From Algimonas porphyrae (GTDB lineage Bacteria > Pseudomonadota > Alphaproteobacteria > Caulobacterales > Maricaulaceae), in contig NZ_CP163424.1 in assembly GCF_041429795.1 (NCBI RefSeq), positions 2,792,001-2,856,000 of the forward strand: DNA of 64,000 bases, read 5' to 3'. This document shows positions 59,324-64,000 of the stretch, in pieces. How positions within the stretch are numbered: position 1 is the first letter of the stretch; every line of letters begins with the position of its first letter. The translations under genes were made by a program, and so were the position numbers. The notes beneath the pieces were generated by a model that did no database searches, was not told where the DNA came from, and saw only the letters and a list, made by a program, of their open reading frames with translations.

Positions 59324-59702
59324 AAAGCTCGAGAAGAAAGAGGCCGAGCGCCTTCTGTCCTCCGGCAAATCCATCCCTGATTTCTCTGCTGGCGACACGC
59401 TGGTCGTGCAAGTCCGCATCACGGAAGGCACGCGCACGCGTCTGCAGGCTTTCGAAGGTGTTTGCATCGCCCGCTCTGGCGCCGGCATCCATGAGAACTT
59501 TACCATGCGCAAGATCAGCTACGGCGAAGGCGTCGAGCGCGTCTTCCCGATCTACAGCCCGCTGGTCGAAGAGATCGAAGTCAAGCGCCGCGGCAAGGTT
59601 CGTCGTGCCAAGCTCTACTATCTGCGCGAGCGTCGCGGCAAATCCGCCCGGATCGCCGAGCGCACGACAGGCCGCGGCATGTCCAAAGGCCGCGCCAAGT
59701 AG
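59310..59702 (+). CDS. rplS: 50S ribosomal protein L19
   Basis: The 130-residue protein starts [20 protein letters not shown] and has [29 protein letters not shown] and the basic [18 protein letters not shown] segment of L19. L19 sits at the 30S-50S interface. A GGAGTGAAG site precedes the ATG inside trmD. Confidence 0.98.
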   Translation: MNVIEKLEKKEAERLLSSGKSIPDFSAGDTLVVQVRITEGTRTRLQAFEGVCIARSGAGIHENFTMRKISYGEGVERVFPIYSPLVEEIEVKRRGKVRRAKLYYLRERRGKSARIAERTTGRGMSKGRAK

Positions 59703-59749
59703 ACCCTGATTCATGGCTTCGGGCTTCAGCGCCCGACCGATGAACGTAA

Positions 59750-59774
59750 AAGTCCGCTTCTGGCGGGCTTTTTT
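59750..59774 (+). terminator. Intrinsic terminator after rplS
   Basis: AAGTCCGC pairs with GCGGGCTT (one G-T pair) across a 5-base loop, followed by TTTT. It ends the trmD-rplS transcript 47 bases after the stop. Confidence 0.82.
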
Positions 59775-59845
59775 GCGTTTGCACTCGCCTAATCCGTGCA
59801 TCCTGCTACACGCTTTGCAAGCCCCCACTCGCAAAGGTCAGTCTG

Positions 59846-62263
59846 ATGAAACATGTGCCCCTGATGATCTCCGCCGCCATAGCGGCCGCCTTGCTGGCCG
59901 CGACACCAGCCCTGGCGGACGGTTACCGCCTGCCGCCGTCCGAGATTGCCGATATCGTGCTGCGTCCCCCGGCCCCGTCGGTTAGCGTATCGCCGGATGG
60001 CAAGACGCTGCTGCTGCTCGAACGTGAAAGCCTGCCGCCGGTCTCTGAACTGGCCAAGACGATGGAGCGACTGGCCGGGCAACGGCTCGACGCAGCTACG
60101 AACGACAACTTCAATCCGCGCAACTTCGTCGGCCTGTCACTGCAGGACATCGAAACCGGCGAGGTTCGCAAGGTCAGCCTGCCGAACGATGCCGATATTG
60201 CCGATCAGAACTGGTCGCCGGATGGGCGCTACGTCGCCTTCACCCATACGACGGCAGACGGCATGTCGCTCTGGACGCTTGACACGCGCACCGCCAAGGC
60301 TCGCAAGATTCTGAATGACGGCATTAACCCGATTTTCGAAGAGCCGCGCTGGCTGCCCGATGGCCGCCTGCTGGTCATGACCATACCGGACGAACGCGGT
60401 GCCAAACCCATGCCGTCTTTGACACCGTCCGGCCCGGCCGTTCAGGATGCCGCGGGCGGACAGGACGCGCAGACCCGGACCTATCAGGATCTACTGAAAA
60501 CGCCGCATGACGAAGCGCTCTACAAATGGCTGGTTAAAAGCCAGCCCATGGTGATGCGCCCCGACGGTCGCCGCAAGCAGCCGGTCGGCGAACCGCGCAT
60601 CTACGTCGATGCCAGCGCCTCTCCAAACGGGGACTATCTGCTGATGGAATGGATCGAGGAGCCATTCTCCTATCAGGTCCCATGGTATCGCTTCCCGACG
60701 ACGACAGCGGTCTGGACGATGGACGGCGAGGCGGTAAGCGTTGTTGCCGAGCAGCCGCTGGCCGATAGCCTTCCCGTTCAGGGCGTGGTGACGGGGCCGC
60801 GCAATATTGGCTGGCACCCGACCGCGCCGTCGACCCTGATGTGGGCCGAAGCGCTGGACGGCGGCGACCCGCGCACCGAAACGGATCAGCGCGATGCACT
60901 GATGGCCCTTCCCGCACCGTTTAGCGGCGAGGCTGAACGCCTGCATGTGTTCGAAGACCGGTTTTCGGGCTATGTCGGGATGGAAGGCGATGACGATATT
61001 ATCGCCTATGATTACGACCGTGATACGCGCGAAGTGCGGACTGCCCTGATCGACGTAACGGGGCCGAATGAGGCCCGCCTGATCGAAGTCCGGAACGTGC
61101 AGGACGCCTATGCCGATCCCGGTGACCCGATGCGGGTCCTGACCGAATCCGGTTTTTCCGTCGCCCGCGTTCATGATGGCAAGCTGTTCCTGTCCGGCAA
61201 TGGCGCAACCCCGGACGGCGCCAGGCCTTTCCTGAACAGCTTCGATCTGGACACATTCGAGACGACGGAGTTGTGGCGCAACACCGGCGAGGAATATGAA
61301 TACGTCGTCGATCTGGCCGCCGATGATGGCAGCAAGGTTGTCACCTATCATGAAAGCCCCACATCGCCAGGCAATTACCGTCTGCACGATACGGACGGCA
61401 CACGCTTCCTGACGAATTTTGCCGACCCGCACCCGGAACTGACAGGCATCAGTCGCGAACTGATCACCTATGAGCGCAGTGACGGGGTCGAACTGTCATC
61501 GACGCTCTATCTGCCGCCCGGCTATGAGGCGGGCGACAAGCTGCCCGTTGTGGTCTGGGCCTATCCGCGCGAATTCAACAATGCCGCGACCGCCGGACAG
61601 GTCCGGGATTCGAAATATCGCTTCACGCGCATCGGCGGCTATTCGCACCTGTTCTTCCTGACGCAGGGCTATGCGGTGATGGACCGCGCGGCCATGCCGG
61701 TGGTCGGGTCGGACCCGGAAACCGTCAATGACACCTTCATCGAGCAGGTCGTCGATTCCGCGCAGGCGGCGGTCGATGAAAGCGTTCGCAGAGGCTTTGG
61801 CGACGGCGTGCGCGTCGGCGTTGGCGGCCATTCCTACGGGGCCTTCATGACAGCGCACCTGCTGGCGCGCAGCGACATCTTCAAGGCCGGGATCGCCCGG
61901 TCCGGGGCCTATAACCGGACGCTGACACCGTTCGGCTTCCAGGCGGAGCGCCGGATTTTCTGGGACGCGCCGGAGAGCTATTACACGCTGTCGCCATTCA
62001 TGGCTGCCAACATGATCAATGAGCCGATGCTGCTGATCCATGGAGCCAAGGACAATAATTCCGGCACCTTCCCGCAGCAGTCCGAGCGTATGTTCGCGGC
62101 GATCAAAGGCACAGGCGGCACGGCGCGGCTGGTCATGCTACCCCATGAGTCCCACGGCTATCGGGGTCGCGAGTCGGTTCTGCACACGCTGGCGGAAATG
62201 GTTGACTGGTTCGAAACGCATGTGAAAGCGGCCGAGGTCGCAAGCAATGCAGCGGGCGAATAA
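59846..62263 (+). CDS. Exported S9 prolyl-oligopeptidase-family peptidase (glutamyl endopeptidase-like)
   Basis: The 805-residue protein has a signal peptide (MISAAIAAALLAATPALA), a beta-propeller domain with SPDGK and SPDGR blades, and a C-terminal alpha/beta hydrolase. The catalytic Ser is in GGHSYGAFMTAH (near 662), the Asp in IHGAKDNNSGT, and the His in LPHESHGYRGRE. Size and the AYPREF segment resemble bacterial and chloroplast glutamyl endopeptidases of S9. It probably cleaves peptides in the periplasm. Confidence 0.94.
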   Translation: MKHVPLMISAAIAAALLAATPALADGYRLPPSEIADIVLRPPAPSVSVSPDGKTLLLLERESLPPVSELAKTMERLAGQRLDAATNDNFNPRNFVGLSLQDIETGEVRKVSLPNDADIADQNWSPDGRYVAFTHTTADGMSLWTLDTRTAKARKILNDGINPIFEEPRWLPDGRLLVMTIPDERGAKPMPSLTPSGPAVQDAAGGQDAQTRTYQDLLKTPHDEALYKWLVKSQPMVMRPDGRRKQPVGEPRIYVDASASPNGDYLLMEWIEEPFSYQVPWYRFPTTTAVWTMDGEAVSVVAEQPLADSLPVQGVVTGPRNIGWHPTAPSTLMWAEALDGGDPRTETDQRDALMALPAPFSGEAERLHVFEDRFSGYVGMEGDDDIIAYDYDRDTREVRTALIDVTGPNEARLIEVRNVQDAYADPGDPMRVLTESGFSVARVHDGKLFLSGNGATPDGARPFLNSFDLDTFETTELWRNTGEEYEYVVDLAADDGSKVVTYHESPTSPGNYRLHDTDGTRFLTNFADPHPELTGISRELITYERSDGVELSSTLYLPPGYEAGDKLPVVVWAYPREFNNAATAGQVRDSKYRFTRIGGYSHLFFLTQGYAVMDRAAMPVVGSDPETVNDTFIEQVVDSAQAAVDESVRRGFGDGVRVGVGGHSYGAFMTAHLLARSDIFKAGIARSGAYNRTLTPFGFQAERRIFWDAPESYYTLSPFMAANMINEPMLLIHGAKDNNSGTFPQQSERMFAAIKGTGGTARLVMLPHESHGYRGRESVLHTLAEMVDWFETHVKAAEVASNAAGE

Positions 62264-62275
62264 CCGAAGCGGATA

Positions 62276-62884
62276 TTATTCTGGCACTGCGATTGAGGCG
62301 AAGAGCGAATCGATCGCAGAGGCCAGTTGAGAAGTCACATCCTGCCCGCTCCGGCGGGCATAAAGTGCGGCTTCCGCGACCAGCGCATTCAACATCGCGG
62401 CGGTCAGCTTGGGATGGTCCAAGCTGACCGCACCGGCATCTTCCGCGTCTAATAACAGCCCTTCGATCCGGCTCAGGCTGATGGCGTCTTCGATGGCGCG
62501 CGCGGCCTCATAGCCCAAGGCGGACGGGCCAACCTCAAAGAGTATTTTCGAAACATCGGCCGCCTGCGCTTCAGCCATCCAGGCAAGGCAGGCCGCCTTG
62601 AGACGACCAAGCGGCGGATCGTTCGGGTCCAGCCCCTCGACCGCTTTTCCAATCGTCTGCCGGACTTCAGCCTCATAAAGCCCCTCGATCACTTCGACCT
62701 TGCTGCGGAAATGATGGTAGAGCGCCCCCTTGCTCAGACCCGTCACTCCGAGAACGTTCTGCGTTGTCGTCGCCTCATATCCCTTGTCCAGAAATGACTG
62801 ACGAAAGGCTGCAAGAAGCTGTGCGCGCGTGGTCTCGGATCGCTGCTGGCTGCGGTTCTTCGGGGTCTCTGCGGGTGGCGTCAT
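62276..62884 (-). CDS. TetR-family transcriptional regulator
   Basis: The product of about 202 residues has a TetR helix-turn-helix at the N-terminus (ATTTQNVLGVTGLSKGALYHHF) after QLLAAFRQSFLDKGYEA. The rest is a helical ligand domain. The ATG at 62884 (or the one just before it at 62887) is chosen; an open stretch further upstream would cover the operator. A palindromic site lies 41 bases upstream, between this gene and the divergent SnoaL-like gene, so it probably represses both and responds to an unknown small molecule. Confidence 0.93.
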   Translation of the reverse strand: MTPPAETPKNRSQQRSETTRAQLLAAFRQSFLDKGYEATTTQNVLGVTGLSKGALYHHFRSKVEVIEGLYEAEVRQTIGKAVEGLDPNDPPLGRLKAACLAWMAEAQAADVSKILFEVGPSALGYEAARAIEDAISLSRIEGLLLDAEDAGAVSLDHPKLTAAMLNALVAEAALYARRSGQDVTSQLASAIDSLFASIAVPE

Positions 62885-62924
62885 CATACGGCATCTTGAC
62901 ACAGCGTCGGCGCGGACACAAAAC

Positions 62925-62941
62925 AAACCGACGGTCGGTTT
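62925..62941. promoter_or_regulatory. Likely TetR operator
   Basis: AAACCGACGGTCGGTTT is a 17-base palindrome that is perfect apart from its centre, of the ACCGACnGTCGGT form used by many TetR proteins. A TTGACA box lies at 62896-62901 on the plus strand, so the operator would overlap the -10 or transcription start of the SnoaL-like gene. Confidence 0.8.
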
Positions 62942-62953
62942 ATGGAGTCAAGC

Positions 62954-63313
62954 ATGACGCAATATATGGATAACTTGAAAAAGATGATGGCGGCGTGGAA
63001 TACGACCGACACGGGCAACCAAGCGGCGTTGGTTGAAGCCGCGCTGGAGCACAATGTCCACTTCGTCGATCCGAACCATAATATTATCGGGCGTCAGCCC
63101 TTTCTCGATATGGTGTGCTCAACGCAGGCTAAGATCCCCGGCGCAGTCTATGCCCATAAGGGGGAAATCGGATTTCAGAACAATTTCTGCCGGTATCACT
63201 GGACGATCCATCTTGACGGCAAACTCATCATGCCAGGCTTCGATGTGGTCGAGGTCAATGATGGCGGGAAAATTGTCAAAGTCATCGGATTTTTCGGCGA
63301 ACTTAATGGATGA
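62954..63313 (+). CDS. SnoaL-like/NTF2-fold protein
   Basis: The ATG at 62954 has a GGAG site 6 bases upstream; an ATG at 62942 adjoins the operator and is less likely. The 119-residue product has the SnoaL-like pattern: MAAWNTTDTGNQAALVEAAL, then HFVDPNHNIIGRQ and the RYHWTIHLDGK strand with a possible pocket His. NTF2-fold proteins bind small hydrophobic ligands or act as isomerases. It is divergent from the TetR gene and probably its main target. Confidence 0.87.
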   Translation: MTQYMDNLKKMMAAWNTTDTGNQAALVEAALEHNVHFVDPNHNIIGRQPFLDMVCSTQAKIPGAVYAHKGEIGFQNNFCRYHWTIHLDGKLIMPGFDVVEVNDGGKIVKVIGFFGELNG

Positions 63314-63319
63314 CACGCG

Positions 63320-64000
63320 CTACATCGCGTCTTTCAACGCGCGCCGACGGCCCAATTCGTCCGCACTCCCAGCCAGCCAGAACGGATTGGTCGCGCGCTC
63401 CATGGCAACGGTCGTGGGGACGGTCGGCTCGCCGCGCTCCCGCATCGCTGCGTAGCGGGCCACAGCCTGTTCGAGCGCGGGCAGCCCCCCATCCACGCTC
63501 TGCGCGAAGCGGGCATTGGAGAGCGTATATTCATGCGCGCAATAGAGCTTCGTCGCCTGCGGCAGCCCGAGTATTTTTTCGAAGCTGTCCCACATCTGCT
63601 CCGGCGTCCCTTCGAACAATTTGCCGCAACCCAGCGTGAAGAGCGTATCGCCGACGAAGCAGGCTGACGCCGCTTCCAGATAGAAGACGATATGTTCCAG
63701 CGTGTGACCCGGCGTCTCCATGACGCGCACGACATGATCGCCAAAATCGAACCGATCGCCGTCTCCCAGCCTGCTGTCGATGCCCGGAATACGCCCGTCG
63801 ATCTTGCCGGGGCCGTAAATGTGAACGCCGAAACGGTCTTTCAGCAGCATGTTTCCGCCCGTATGATCCGGGTGCCAATGGGTGTTCCAGATTTCGGTCA
63901 GCTGCCATTCCTTCAGGGAGCACTGGCGCGCAATCTCCTCGCCGTCGGGCGTGTCGATGCTGGCCGTCCGGCCTGAGACCGGATCATGGACCAGCATGCC
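63320..64000 (-). CDS. gloB: Hydroxyacylglutathione hydrolase (glyoxalase II), 5' end cut by window edge
   Basis: The frame is still open at base 64000, where the product reads into LVHDPVSGRTASIDTPDG; the family N-terminus lies beyond the window. The metal motif THWHPDHTGG, the second His in ETPGHTLEH, the bridging Asp in FVGDTLFTLGCGKLFEGT, and YCAHEYT match GloB. It hydrolyses S-lactoylglutathione to lactate and glutathione, completing methylglyoxal removal. It converges with the SnoaL-like gene at 6 bases. Confidence 0.93.
   Translation of the reverse strand, partial: GMLVHDPVSGRTASIDTPDGEEIARQCSLKEWQLTEIWNTHWHPDHTGGNMLLKDRFGVHIYGPGKIDGRIPGIDSRLGDGDRFDFGDHVVRVMETPGHTLEHIVFYLEAASACFVGDTLFTLGCGKLFEGTPEQMWDSFEKILGLPQATKLYCAHEYTLSNARFAQSVDGGLPALEQAVARYAAMRERGEPTVPTTVAMERATNPFWLAGSADELGRRRALKDAM

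Overview
The window is a chromosomal segment of a GC-rich alphaproteobacterium. The best placement is Caulobacterales or Maricaulales in the broad sense (Caulobacter, Hyphomonas, Maricaulis relatives). The evidence is the set of lineage-typical cell-cycle genes: rcdA with its DUF1192 neighbour, a DUF1013/TrcR-type regulator, and an HdaA-like DnaA inactivator beside DUF2066 and purMN. A fabA-fabB-fabI set and a bacteriophytochrome with an HWE-type kinase also fit. Species cannot be named from sequence reading alone. Ordinary housekeeping genes fill most of the window. Two accessory stretches differ clearly in base composition and gene style.

Layout. 1-4.7 kb: a truncated NAD-dependent reductase, a bacteriophytochrome-kinase-receiver fusion that converges with a heme oxygenase making its chromophore precursor, and yidD. 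4.8-11.8 kb: a TPR protein, then fabA, fabB and fabI. Between fabB and fabI lies an AT-rich OLD-family nuclease, about 1 kb of hairpin-rich non-coding DNA and a coiled-coil orphan. 12-18.4 kb: gltD, a GFA-fold protein and gltB, overlapping end to start. 18.4-30.2 kb: a large accessory locus on the minus strand, built round a 1626-residue Sec-exported Rhs/YD-repeat protein. It is followed by a series of orphan C-terminal tips, each with a small lipoprotein or membrane protein that probably gives immunity, and it stops next to a tRNA-Val. 30.3-47.3 kb: housekeeping and envelope genes (Mrp, WecG-type glycosyltransferase, RcdA, TrcR, lpdA, a CPA1 antiporter, a zinc-type TonB receptor with a His-rich insert, pyruvate kinase, a LysM lipoprotein, dienelactone hydrolase, RNase D, a pseudouridine synthase). 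47.4-50.1 kb: an FeS-type photolyase with DUF2256 and SDR partners. 50.1-64 kb: hdaA, DUF2066, purM-purN, ndk, an ABC-F protein, trmD-rplS, an S9 peptidase, a TetR regulator with a visible operator, and a truncated gloB.

How the parts work together. BphP and heme oxygenase form a light-sensing pair, and the photolyase cluster is a second light-linked group. FabA, FabB and FabI give unsaturated and elongating fatty acid synthesis. GltB and GltD form glutamate synthase. The Rhs locus looks like a toxin-switching system. A full-length delivery gene carries one tip plus a candidate immunity gene. Downstream lie at least three displaced tip cassettes, two still attached to pieces of Rhs core. A 978-bp near-identical direct repeat would let homologous recombination swap the tip in frame. 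One displaced tip is cut off from its core by a single in-frame TGA.

The most notable items are the Rhs cassette array with its two small families of candidate immunity proteins, the OLD-nuclease insertion inside the fab cluster, a long palindromic element found at two distant places (9.5 and 47.3 kb), and an RNase D gene with no ATG, GTG or TTG start able to include its first catalytic motif. No CRISPR array, rRNA, transposase or integrase was seen.
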